Shown one piece after another: positions 21,246 to 29,070 of a stretch of DNA of 64,000 bases. Location: the NCBI GenBank assembly GCA_046154185.1, contig JBJXGE010000029.1:45370-109369 (forward strand). The letters run 5' to 3'. This stretch comes from JBJXGE01 sp046154185. Lineage in GTDB: Bacteria > Planctomycetota > UBA8108 > UBA1146 > JAJFFE01. A model generated the notes under the pieces. It had not been told where the DNA came from, did not search any database, and worked only from the letters and a program-made list of their open reading frames with translations. Every line of letters begins with the position of its first letter. Within the stretch, counting starts at the first letter, position 1. The position numbers and the translations under genes were made by a program.

Positions 21246-21428
21246 GAAGCCCCAAAGGGGCGCGATTCGATAGCCCAGCGAAGCCCTGGGTAACGGAACA
21301 AAGAAGGCCGCACCCTGAAGGGGTGCGACACGGCGTAAACGGAGTCGCACCCCTTCAGGGTGCGGCTATTCCATTTCCCGCACCAGGGCTTCGCCCTGGG
21401 CTGATGAATCGCGCCCCTCCGGGGCTTC
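21246..21428. repeat. Long imperfect inverted repeat (head-to-head REP-like units)
   Basis: Arms of about 84 bp (21246-21329 and 21344-21428) face each other around a 14-bp centre. The inner 23 bp of each arm are perfectly complementary (GCCGCACCCTGAAGGGGTGC... against its reverse complement). The outer parts share GCCCC-GGGGCGCGATTC and GCCCAG-CCCTGG blocks with mismatches. Each arm also contains short self-palindromes, as in REP/BIME elements. Confidence 0.85.
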
Positions 21429-21501
21429 GGTTGAACAAGCGCGGCGTCGCAACGCGATCAGGGCCCGTGAACTCCCGAACGGCATCGGCCCGCGTCGATC
21501 G
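21413..21501. repeat. 89-bp direct repeat, copy 1
   Basis: This begins GCCCCTCCGGGGCTTCGG and ends CGCGTCGATCG. It matches 21582-21670 with about three substitutions and the same length. It overlaps the right end of the long inverted repeat. Confidence 0.85.
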
Positions 21502-21581
21502 CTACCCGCCGGACATCGATGGCGGGTATGTCGCTTGTTCAGATCCAGCTTGCGAGTCGGTATCGCACTTGCGGAACCGAA

Positions 21582-21670
21582 GCCCCTCCGGGGCTTCGGT
21601 TGAACAAGCGCGGCGTCGCAACGCGATCAGGGAGCGTGAACTCTCGAACGGCATCGGCCCGCGTCGATCG
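21582..21670. repeat. 89-bp direct repeat, copy 2
   Basis: This is the second copy of the element at 21413-21501, 169 bp further on. The near identity suggests a recent duplication or an element under homogenisation. Confidence 0.85.
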
Positions 21671-21741
21671 GCCCGGCGGCCTACCCCCGGTCACGCTACC
21701 GATGATGATGGTCCCGGCCTGCAGGACCGGCAGAGAAACTC
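21669..21741. repeat. Repeat family C, copy 1 (partial)
   Basis: The sequence CGGCCCGGCGGCCTACCCC followed by a CCGGCCTGCAGGACCGGCAG-type palindrome and AACTC is shared with 26246-26357. Confidence 0.6.
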
Positions 21742-22260
21742 GAAGGACGGAAGCCGGACTTGCAGGCGAATTGATCCACGTATGGGCCGACGCGTGCGCT
21801 GCTGCGCGTGGCGATCGTATGAAATTCTTTCGGTCGTGAAGCGATGCGGGGCGACTTTTATCGGCTCAATTTCGGCGAGGTGGCCGAATAGACTTTTCAC
21901 ACCAACCGCGTGCGCATCCTGTTCGACTCGGAGTGAGTCCAGAATATCGCGTCAGGTCGCGGTCGGCCGCGCGCGCGGACTCTGCTTCTTGGGTCAACGA
22001 CTCACGGGTGAGCGCAACATTGTTGCCAGTTATTGTTCGCGCATCGCGAAGCATGAAAAACTCTCACGTTACGATGTGGTACAGAAAATGTCGGTGTTAC
22101 GAAGGGACTTCTGTGTGCAGTATTAGTAAACGCGTTGATCTATTGCAACGCGGAAGGGATTCTTAATAATCTTTTTCTTGCACGAGAAGCCGCGCCGCAA
22201 GTTGCACTCACAAAGCCGTTTGTGCGTCGCGAGTTTTCGAGCGAAAAGTCTCGTTTGATT

Positions 22261-22289
22261 TTGACAGCCTCGGATGCTGTTGCTAGTAT
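22261..22289 (+). promoter_or_regulatory. Sigma70-type promoter upstream of dnaA
   Basis: TTGACA, a 17-bp spacer and TAGTAT form a near-consensus promoter reading towards dnaA. The resulting leader would be about 345 nt. Confidence 0.6.
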
Positions 22290-22597
22290 CCCGCCCGACT
22301 CCTGACTGGAAACTTCAAACAACGTCATCGCCGCGAGCCATCAATAAAGATGGTCATAGTTCGCCGGAGTCGACGTGCACACACACCGTCCATCGGTGTT
22401 GACATGGAATATGAGGATCGCAGCAGCTAGTTGGCAGAGGGGGGCTGTGATCATCCGTAGTAGTAGACAAGCCATGACGCAGTGGGGGCCTGCAAAGTGG
22501 TGATCGGCATCGGTGCAGGTCAGCGAAGTTTAATCTTGGCTGGCCGGTAGTAGCGACGTCGGAAAAAAAGCAGCATCGCGGCTTCGGGGGAGATGAG

Positions 22598-22627
22598 GCC
22601 GTTCGTCGACTAGCGCCGACGAACGGC
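22598..22627 (+). promoter_or_regulatory. Hairpin next to the dnaA ribosome binding site
   Basis: A perfect 11-bp stem (GCCGTTCGTCG / CGACGAACGGC) with an 8-nt loop ends 2 nt before the SD sequence GAGGGGG of dnaA. In RNA it could modulate ribosome access; in DNA it could be an operator. The structure is seen, the role is inferred. Confidence 0.5.
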
Positions 22628-22640
22628 TCGAGGGGGAAAT

Positions 22641-24344
22641 ATGTCGAGTGTTGGGCGCATTCGCTCAAATGAAAATGAGAGTTTTGATCGGTCCGCGGCA
22701 TCATCACCTGGCGCATCAAAGCCGTTGAACAACAATGCCGCCTCGCCCGAGGATACCAAGCTTCGTCCGAAATTTGCCGCGAGCGCTGAGTCGTATTCTC
22801 GGCGCGAGGATCGACGCGAAGTGGGCGAGAGGCCGAGTGACGCGGAGTTACCGATTGCCGCGGATTCGCGGACCGACGGTTGGGGCTGGCTGGAAGAAGC
22901 GATACAGCAAACGCTGGGCGAGAAGCGGTTCGAACGGTGGTTCGGACTCGTGCGAATTCTCGGCGATGACGGCAAGTCCGTTACGTTCAGCGTGCCGAAC
23001 CCGTTCAGCTTGGATTGGATCGCTCGTCACTATATCGGCGACCTGGAGCGGATTGTTTCGGCTCGGCTCGGTCCCCGTGTGATTCGACTCGATCTGGCAG
23101 CGCCCGTTCTTTCGGACAGTTCGGCCGCCGATGGACCGCCGAACTGCCAGCTCGTGCCGCGCGACGTCGTGCCGGCAAACCCCGCCGTCGCGCAGGATTC
23201 TGGCGCACCGCGTGTTGAATCACCGCGTCCCGAAGTCCAAGTCGCGAATTCGTCGGGATCCACTTCGAACACATTCGCGCGCGGCGCCGCGACGCTTGAA
23301 AACTGCGAAGGACTCAACGATCGACTGACGCTCGATAGCTACATCGTGGGCAACTGCAACCATGTGGCTTATAGCGCTGGCATGGAGGTGCTTCGGCAAC
23401 CCGGTCGTTCGTACAACCCGCTCTTCATCTATGGCGATACTGGACTTGGCAAGACGCATCTCATCCAGGGTCTAACCCGCGAGTATTTTCGGCAGGGTGT
23501 GCGCCGGATCCGATATATGCCGTGCGAATCCTACGTGAACCGTTTCATCCGCGCGTTGCGCGAGAACAGCATCGAACGTTTCCGCGATGCCTTTCGCCGC
23601 CTCCGCGTGCTCGTGCTCGACGATGTCCACATCCTGCAGAACAAAGTCCAGTCGCAGCAAGAATTGTTGCACACGATCGATGCCATCTCGTCGCAAGGCG
23701 GGCAGGTCATTCTCGCGAGTGATAGCAAACCGCAGGAATTTGAGAAGCTGCAGAAACAACTACAGGGCCGATTTGTTTCCGGCCTCGTGTGCCGGGTCGA
23801 GCCGCCGGAGTACGGTCTGCGATTGGCGATTTTGCGCAACGAATCGCGCAAAGCGACAGTGACGGTGCCGGATTCCGTCCTGGCGTTGCTTGCGGAATCG
23901 TACGGTCGCAACGTCCGTGAGTTGACAGGTTCACTCGTGCAAGTGATCGCCCACGCGACCGTGCTCAAAGTTCCGGTTGACGAGCGACTCACGCTCGAGC
24001 TGATCCAGGAGCAGGGCGTTCGGGCACCGAACGTCATCACGCTCGCGGCAATCGTGGAACTTCAAGCGACCGCACACCGAATACGAACCGAGGACATTTT
24101 GTCGCGCTCGCGGTCGCGAACCGTTTCGCTTGCGCGCCAAGAGGCGATCTTTCTGGCGCGCATGCTGACGCACTACTCGTTGTCGGAAATCGGTAAATAC
24201 TTCGGAGATCGCAATCACGCGACCGCCAATTTCGCCTTTCATAAGGTGCAAGCTCGGCTCGCGCGCGAGCCCGCGTACCAGCGGGAAATGGAGCTGAAGC
24301 TGAACCGGCTGCGCGGGCGGAGCGAACGCCCAACGGAAGTCTGA
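22641..24344 (+). CDS. dnaA: Chromosomal replication initiator DnaA
   Basis: This 567-aa protein is about 100 residues longer than E. coli DnaA. Residues 1-80 are a polar, low-complexity extension. Domain I starts near W80 (EEAIQQTLGEKRFERWFG), a linker runs about 155-225, and the AAA+ domain follows with Walker A GDTGLGKTH (265-273), Walker B VLVLDDVH and QLQGRFVSGL. Domain IV ends with the DNA-binding signature IGKYFGDRNHATANFAFHKV. The usual GRDHSTV core is changed to DRNHATA, so DNA-contacting residues differ. GAGGGGG lies 4 nt before the ATG, preceded by a strong hairpin. dnaN, recF and gyrB are not adjacent. Confidence 0.95.
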   Translation: MSSVGRIRSNENESFDRSAASSPGASKPLNNNAASPEDTKLRPKFAASAESYSRREDRREVGERPSDAELPIAADSRTDGWGWLEEAIQQTLGEKRFERWFGLVRILGDDGKSVTFSVPNPFSLDWIARHYIGDLERIVSARLGPRVIRLDLAAPVLSDSSAADGPPNCQLVPRDVVPANPAVAQDSGAPRVESPRPEVQVANSSGSTSNTFARGAATLENCEGLNDRLTLDSYIVGNCNHVAYSAGMEVLRQPGRSYNPLFIYGDTGLGKTHLIQGLTREYFRQGVRRIRYMPCESYVNRFIRALRENSIERFRDAFRRLRVLVLDDVHILQNKVQSQQELLHTIDAISSQGGQVILASDSKPQEFEKLQKQLQGRFVSGLVCRVEPPEYGLRLAILRNESRKATVTVPDSVLALLAESYGRNVRELTGSLVQVIAHATVLKVPVDERLTLELIQEQGVRAPNVITLAAIVELQATAHRIRTEDILSRSRSRTVSLARQEAIFLARMLTHYSLSEIGKYFGDRNHATANFAFHKVQARLAREPAYQREMELKLNRLRGRSERPTEV

Positions 24345-24655
24345 TTCGCGCGGCTTCGCGAAGCACGAGCCAGCGTGAAGTTTAGGTCGTGCCCGCGCGC
24401 CTGACCGCTTGCCTCGGACCCGCGCGTAGGTATAATCCGCCGATTCTCAAGGCCGTTCCCTCGCGCCGGTTGTGCAATCAATGACGGGGTCAATCGCCGC
24501 GCGCCGACAAACACGAGAACGGCAGAGTTGGAATTACCGCATCCAGACGCGACAAAGCTTGGCGAGTAGTCTCGCACAGGTTCGCACGTAGCTTCCGATG
24601 TGCGTCGAGGTGTGTCCAGGTCGGGACGAAATGGATAGGACGAGGAAGGCCGTAA
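24345..24655. other. 311-bp gap between dnaA and a small membrane protein gene
   Basis: The gap contains the promoter at 24409-24436 and no recognised gene or terminator. Confidence 0.5.
24409..24436 (+). promoter_or_regulatory. Sigma70-type promoter
   Basis: TTGCCT and a perfect TATAAT are separated by 16 bp. It reads towards the small membrane protein at 24656, with a leader of about 215 nt. Confidence 0.55.
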
Positions 24656-25048
24656 ATGGGACCAAGCATGAATTCGAGAGCTGGATCGGGCGATTTCTGG
24701 AAAGCCGCGCAAGGCGCTTTGATTGGAGCCGTGATCGTAATGTCGGTTTGGCTCTATCGAGAAGTGAACGCTTCGGACAATTCAGCAATCGGACAAACGG
24801 TGGCCACGAGTGGGAACATCACGCTCGCTTCCGGCAAGCTTTCCGGTAAGGGCGACGCCGATGCCATTTACCTCTACGACAACGACGCGAAACGACTCCT
24901 GGTTTATTTCCAGAACGGCAACAGTTTGGAGTTACTGTCCATCCGCAATACGGAATGGGATTTCAAGCCAGAAATGTTCTCCGCACAGGGCGGAAAACAA
25001 TCGCCGACGCCCGACGAGCTGAAAGAGGCGCTCAAGAAAAAGAAGTAG
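24656..25048 (+). CDS. Small membrane-anchored hypothetical protein
   Basis: This 130-aa protein has one N-terminal transmembrane helix (about residues 17-35, AAQGALIGAVIVMSVWLYRE), then a small beta-rich domain (ADAIYLYDNDAKRLLVYFQNG) and a Lys-rich tail. AGGAAGG lies 6 nt before the ATG. It sits 113 nt before the HTH-TM gene on the same strand, but the two may not be cotranscribed. The family is not recognised. Confidence 0.65.
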   Translation: MGPSMNSRAGSGDFWKAAQGALIGAVIVMSVWLYREVNASDNSAIGQTVATSGNITLASGKLSGKGDADAIYLYDNDAKRLLVYFQNGNSLELLSIRNTEWDFKPEMFSAQGGKQSPTPDELKEALKKKK

Positions 25049-25161
25049 CTGTCGGAGCGTCGCCGTCCAACCGCGCGTCAGATGGGCGCCGCGCAGGTTG
25101 AAAGAAGATCAAGCCCGCGGTTTGAGCAGCGGAGCGTGCGAACAGCAGAAGGGGTAAAGAA

Positions 25162-25827
25162 ATGAAGGACTACGTCAGCTACGAGGACGCCATGTCTCAG
25201 CTCGGCCTCAGCGAGGACGAGCTCAATGAACTGGTGGCGTCCGGTCAGTTGCGCGCGATTCACGACGGCGATCAGATTCGCTTTCGTTCGGACGACATCG
25301 GGTCGGTCAAGAAGTCGCGCGATACCGAGCCCACGATCGTGCTCTCCGATACTCAGGCCGAAAAACTCGGCTCGCTCGATCAGCAGCCAATCGACCTCGA
25401 TTCGCTGTCGACCGACGAGACGGTCTTGAACATCGAAGGCTTGCTCGAAGATTCGGAAGGCACGACGCCGGTGCCGGGCGCCGGAATTCTTGAGGGTGAA
25501 GACGATATCCGGCCGCGCGCGGTCGGTGACGATACGGTGCTCGACACCGACGGCCTTGAACTCGGCGACGATTTCAAGCTCTCGGCGGACGACACCTCTG
25601 GCGGCGAAGAAGAGACTTTGCTGACCGGCGGTGGTGTGCGGTCGATGCAAGTCGTGCGGAAGCAGTCGCACGCGGCCATGACGGCCGTGCTGGCCGCCAC
25701 CGTGCTGCTCGCCCTCGCGCCGAGCGCGCTCATGTTGAACTTGATCACCGACACGTCGCCCTTCGCCGAAAACAGCTTGATGCTCGTGCTGAATCCGATG
25801 ATCGACGCGATCATGGGAATGTTCTAG
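25162..25827 (+). CDS. Helix-turn-helix protein with acidic middle and C-terminal membrane segment
   Basis: Residues 1-50 (YVSYEDAMSQLGLSEDELNE...GQLRAIHDGDQIRFRSDDI) follow the pattern of MerR/excisionase-type winged HTH domains. Residues 55-160 are strongly acidic and repetitive (LSTDETVLNIEGLLEDSEG...), with little predicted order. Residues about 173-215 are hydrophobic, enough for one or two membrane helices. The layout suggests a membrane-tethered DNA-binding or adaptor protein. A good SD (AGAAGGGG) precedes the ATG and a strong terminator follows. The function is unknown. Confidence 0.75.
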   Translation: MKDYVSYEDAMSQLGLSEDELNELVASGQLRAIHDGDQIRFRSDDIGSVKKSRDTEPTIVLSDTQAEKLGSLDQQPIDLDSLSTDETVLNIEGLLEDSEGTTPVPGAGILEGEDDIRPRAVGDDTVLDTDGLELGDDFKLSADDTSGGEEETLLTGGGVRSMQVVRKQSHAAMTAVLAATVLLALAPSALMLNLITDTSPFAENSLMLVLNPMIDAIMGMF

Positions 25828-25861
25828 TCCCCAAGCTCTGACGAACGAGCCTTTTGGCTAC

Positions 25862-25901
25862 CGAGCCGGCGCCGCGACTCCGCGGACCCGGCTCGTTTTT
25901 T
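25862..25901 (+). terminator. Rho-independent terminator
   Basis: CGAGCCGG (25862) pairs with CCGGCTCG (25888-25895). An inner CCGCG/CGCGG stem extends the hairpin, and six T residues follow. It ends the HTH-TM gene transcript. Confidence 0.92.
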
Positions 25902-25996
25902 GTTCGGGGTGCTGTCTGCACTCGTCTCTCTACGGGGTGCGGTCCAAAGAACCGGTCTTGATTATGGCTGCTGACCTCAGCACCCGTCTTGTTTAG

Positions 25997-26140
25997 GGGT
26001 GCTGTTCCACAGCACCCGTTTTTTTAGGCGTGCTGTTCCACAGCACCCGTGTTGATTAGGGGTGCTGTTCCAGAGCACCCCGTGCTTTTTCGGGGGACGC
26101 GAACTGGCTCACCCCACACGGTCGCGCTTCCGGCGCGGGA
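25997..26140. repeat. Palindromic repeat family A, locus 2 (three units plus tail)
   Basis: Hairpin units lie at 25997-26017 (GGGTGCTG-TTCCA-CAGCACCC), 26030-26046 and 26059-26081, at about 30-bp intervals, with a degenerate unit just upstream near 25970. The tail CGGGGGACGCGAA...GGCTCACCCC...GGCGCGGGAA matches that of locus 1 at 20898-20950. Confidence 0.8.
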
Positions 26141-26245
26141 ACGCGACGGCGAGTTACAACGAGTCATGTCATTGTGCGATCCGCAACGCGCGCCGATTCA
26201 AGATGAGTACGGCATGAGTACGGGCCCGCAGCTGTCGTCTCTGAG

Positions 26246-26357
26246 AGGACCTGAAAGGTCCGACGGAGCAGAGCCCGGGGTTGGCCGGCCCGGCGGCCTA
26301 CCCCGGGGAAAACGACCAAGAAGATGATCCCGGCCTGAAGGGCCGGCAGAGGAACTC
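26246..26357. repeat. Repeat family C, copy 2
   Basis: Short palindromes (GGACCTGAAAGGTCC, CCGGCCTGAAGGGCCGG) flank GGCCCGGCGGCCTACCCC. The second half matches 21669-21741. Confidence 0.6.
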
Positions 26358-26705
26358 TGGGATGAGTTCTTGTCGGCTCTAGAGGCCGAACCCATTCTTC
26401 ATCGTGACCTGATTGCGTCGCGCGAGTTCTGAACATCGCCTGAAACAGCCGGTCGCTCGCTGCGACCTCGGGAGACACTGGGATTCGGCTTTGAGAACTG
26501 AGTACGTTCCAGTTTCGAACCATCCAGCTTTTGCTTTTCCGGTTCGTCGCTTTGTGGCAGACTGCCGGCCGTGTCGCTCTGATGCGCAGCGATGCGATGC
26601 TCGGGGTCGGGTGAGGTCCGAGCTTCTACTGGGTGTGATCCAGATTCACTGAGATTCGTCGGCTCTTCTCAGCAACTCGTCGCAGCGATGCGTGGAAGGT
26701 TTTCT

Positions 26706-27461
26706 ATGTTAGGTTCATCGCGAGTGGTTCGTCGTCTGTCATGTGTGTTGTTCTTGGCATTGGTGCCGGCCTTGTGCTCGTGCGTGCCATTGATCAAGTA
26801 TCAAGATCTAGAAAAACGATTGAGCCAAGCGGAAGAAATCAACCGCAATTTGATGCTCGGGCTGCGCAACGCGGAACAATCAGGTTCCGAGTCGACGAGC
26901 GGCGCCGCTTTGATTGGCGCGCGCTACAAGGAGATGGAGTCCAAGTACGACGCGCTCGTCCTCGAAAACGAAGCGACTCGCGCCGCCAATGAGCGCCTGC
27001 GGAAACAGCTCGAAGACATTCCGAATCTTCCGTTGCCGGACAGCGGCTTCTCGCAGCAAGCCGCTAGCGAGATGGGATTCGATCGCACGGCGAGCGGTGC
27101 GCTGTTACTCAGCGACGCACTGTTCTTTCAATCGGGCCGCTCGGTACTGCGCGAAGGTCCGCGCAAGGAACTCGATTCCCTCGCGAGCAAACTTCTCAAC
27201 GAGTACGCCGGAAAACGCATCCACATCGAAGGCCATAGCGACAACACCAAAGTCGTGAAATCGAATAACGCCGACAACTGGGATCTATCCGCCAAGCGCG
27301 CGCATTCTGTGTTCAAGTACTTGGTCGACAAGGGCGTGCCCGAAGATCGCTTCGTATTGCACGGCTACGGTTACTCGCGTCCGGCCGATGGCGTCACGGA
27401 TCCCAACACCAAAGAGAACCAAGCCAAGTGTCGCCGCGTCGAAATTCGACTCGGCAACTGA
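26706..27461 (+). CDS. OmpA-family peptidoglycan-binding protein, probably a lipoprotein
   Basis: This 251-aa protein opens with a signal sequence ending in LFLALVPALCSC, which may be a lipobox with Cys near residue 23. A coiled coil follows (about 30-110, YQDLEKRLSQAEEINRNL...). The C-terminal OmpA domain (about 135-250) has IEGHSDNTKV, NWDLSAKRAHSVFKYLVDKG and CRRVEIRL, which include the Asp and Arg that hold diaminopimelate in this family. It would tether the outer envelope to peptidoglycan. The ATG at 26706 has GGAAGG 6 nt upstream, so it was preferred to upstream in-frame ATGs. Confidence 0.9.
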   Translation: MLGSSRVVRRLSCVLFLALVPALCSCVPLIKYQDLEKRLSQAEEINRNLMLGLRNAEQSGSESTSGAALIGARYKEMESKYDALVLENEATRAANERLRKQLEDIPNLPLPDSGFSQQAASEMGFDRTASGALLLSDALFFQSGRSVLREGPRKELDSLASKLLNEYAGKRIHIEGHSDNTKVVKSNNADNWDLSAKRAHSVFKYLVDKGVPEDRFVLHGYGYSRPADGVTDPNTKENQAKCRRVEIRLGN

Positions 27462-27504
27462 GTTTTCGCGCGGCAAGTTTTTTGAGTCGTCGTTGGTCGC
27501 TTCA

Positions 27505-28416
27505 ATGACGGACGCATGCGGTCCACAAGAGCCGCGCTGGCGACGCGACCAGCCGTGGCCGACACGGCGTGAAACCCTCGTTGCGCTCGCGCAGCGAGGG
27601 TTTCGCTTTCAGCGCAAACTCGGTCAGTGTTTTTTATTCGATCGCCAACTTCTCGAAGCTTTGGTGCGCGATGCCGGCGTGCGCGCGACGGATCGCATTC
27701 TTGAGATCGGCGCCGGCGCCGGCACGCTGACGATGGCGTTATTATCTGCCGACGCGAATGTCGTGAGTGTCGAGATCGACGCGCGACTCGCCGACTATCT
27801 GCGGGCCGCGATCGACGCACCGGCCTGGAGGCTCATCGAGGGCGACGCGCTGGAGACGAAGAATCGCCTCGCTCCCGCGCTCCTCGACGCACTCGCCCAT
27901 TGGACTGATTACGCGTTGGTCGCCAATCTGCCGTATGCGATCGCCAATCCGCTCGTCCTGCAACTAGTGCTCGGCGTGCCGGTGTTGCGGCGCATGGGCG
28001 TGCTCGTGCAAGTCGAAATTGCCGACCGATGGTGCGCCGAGCCAGGCACCGCGCAGTACGGCACGGGGTCGATCGTGCTGGCGCTCGCCGGACGCGTGAA
28101 ACGCGGACGCACGATCGCCCGGGAACTCTTCACGCCGCCGCCCAACGTCGACTCCGTGTTCGTCACTTGGCAGCGTCACGAAGTCGTCTCCCCGGACCTC
28201 GCAGTCGCGTCTCAACTGGCGCGGACTTTGTTTCTGCACCGACGCAAGATGTTGCGATCGATTCTGCGCGAACACGTCGGTCCCGACGATTCGTGCTGGC
28301 TAGAAAGTGGCGTCGATCCTCGCGTGCGCCCCGAAGACCTCGAGCCGGAACAATTTGCCGCGTTGGGCCGCGTCCTTCGAGCACGTGGCGTAAACTTCGC
28401 GGAAACTGACTCTTAG
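27505..28416 (+). CDS. rsmA: 16S rRNA (adenine1518/1519-N6)-dimethyltransferase
   Basis: RsmA/KsgA dimethylates two adjacent adenines in helix 45 of 16S rRNA late in 30S assembly. The 303-aa protein has the SAM motif ILEIGAGAGTLT, an acidic VVSVEIDARL, the catalytic NLPYAIANP and the PPPNVDSVF motif. The usual GQNFL entry is GQCFLF here. The ATG at 27505 gives a normal length; an in-frame upstream start would overlap the OmpA-family gene. It lies 43 nt after the OmpA-family stop. Confidence 0.93.
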   Translation: MTDACGPQEPRWRRDQPWPTRRETLVALAQRGFRFQRKLGQCFLFDRQLLEALVRDAGVRATDRILEIGAGAGTLTMALLSADANVVSVEIDARLADYLRAAIDAPAWRLIEGDALETKNRLAPALLDALAHWTDYALVANLPYAIANPLVLQLVLGVPVLRRMGVLVQVEIADRWCAEPGTAQYGTGSIVLALAGRVKRGRTIARELFTPPPNVDSVFVTWQRHEVVSPDLAVASQLARTLFLHRRKMLRSILREHVGPDDSCWLESGVDPRVRPEDLEPEQFAALGRVLRARGVNFAETDS

Positions 28417-28532
28417 CTAAGGCAAGAAGGTCGCCGATCTCGATTAGGTAGAAAAAACTGGCAGCTAGCCGTGCCGTCACGCGACCGGTAATATTTGCCC
28501 TTACACGGAGAGCAAACCCGGCTCTTCCGTTT

Positions 28533-28546
28533 TGCCATTAATGGCA
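28533..28546. promoter_or_regulatory. Perfect 14-bp palindrome, possible operator
   Basis: TGCCATTAATGGCA is a perfect, AT-centred palindrome in a GC-rich intergenic region about 525 bp upstream of dnaG. The shape is that of a dimeric regulator site. No regulator is identified. Confidence 0.3.
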
Positions 28547-28764
28547 CACTCGGCTTGCGAAAAGGGTACACAGCGCCGCTCGGTTTCAAGAGCGGACTGT
28601 CAAGAACACGTCTGTCGTGGCCAAGTCTCGCCAAAACGGGACTTGACCTGAACAGTTGGGTGGGGGAGAGCGAACGGTGGGCGCAACTCGCGTCGCCGTT
28701 AGCTGCTGGTCGTTCGTCGCAGGCTGTGGAAGCCGAGAACGGTTCATCGCACTGATCTGTGTGA

Positions 28765-28809
28765 ATTGGCGGAATGCTCATTGGCAGAGTGCCAATTGGC
28801 TGAGTGCCA
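28765..28809. repeat. Three 15-bp tandem repeats
   Basis: Units starting ATTGGC at 28765, 28780 and 28795 share ATTGGC-GA-TGC with a 15-bp period. A further ATTGGCTGGGC occurs about 20 bp later. Confidence 0.55.
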
Positions 28810-29070
28810 GTCAGTGCAAGAAGCGTTCATTGGCTGGGCGCAAACGAAGTCTTCCGATCGCGGCGAGTTCGACGACTCGTGCGTGCGGCGGAAGAGTTCG
28901 CAGCACCGAGTTTTCGGTGCCTGAGCGCGCCATGTTTTCAGCGGGCTAGCTGTCGGTTCAACCAGCGGGTTTGACCAGCGGCTTCGCCAGTTCTTCGTGC
29001 GACGCATTTCGATTCAGCGTGTGCGCTTCCCTCCCAATGCCTTGCCGAAGCGGATGCAACGGCGGCTGTA

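Larger units (their letters stand above)
20807..22640. other. 1.8-kb gene-free, repeat-rich region upstream of dnaA
   Basis: No protein-like frame is found on either strand. The first half is built of palindromic and direct repeats (listed separately). The second half (about 22040-22300) is locally AT-rich, with a good promoter at 22261-22289. I looked for DnaA boxes of the TTATCCACA type and found none convincing, so a replication origin is not claimed. Confidence 0.6.
25902..26705. other. 800-bp intergenic region filled with repeats
   Basis: Between the terminator and the OmpA-family gene I see only repeat family A (25997-26140), repeat family C (26246-26357) and unremarkable sequence. No gene is supported. 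Confidence 0.55.
28417..29070. other. 654-bp intergenic region upstream of dnaG
   Basis: This holds a 14-bp palindrome (28533-28546) and a short tandem repeat (28765-28809). I see no convincing gene or promoter. Confidence 0.45.

Noticed and set aside
20807..22640. Replication origin next to dnaA
   Set aside because: There is an AT-rich patch and many repeats, but no convincing DnaA boxes (only two-mismatch matches such as TGATCCACG near 21772). The repeats look like REP-type elements.
28417..29070. Small ORFs of 60-100 codons upstream of dnaG
   Set aside because: None has an SD, a plausible hydrophobic or domain pattern, or a neighbour that suggests function.
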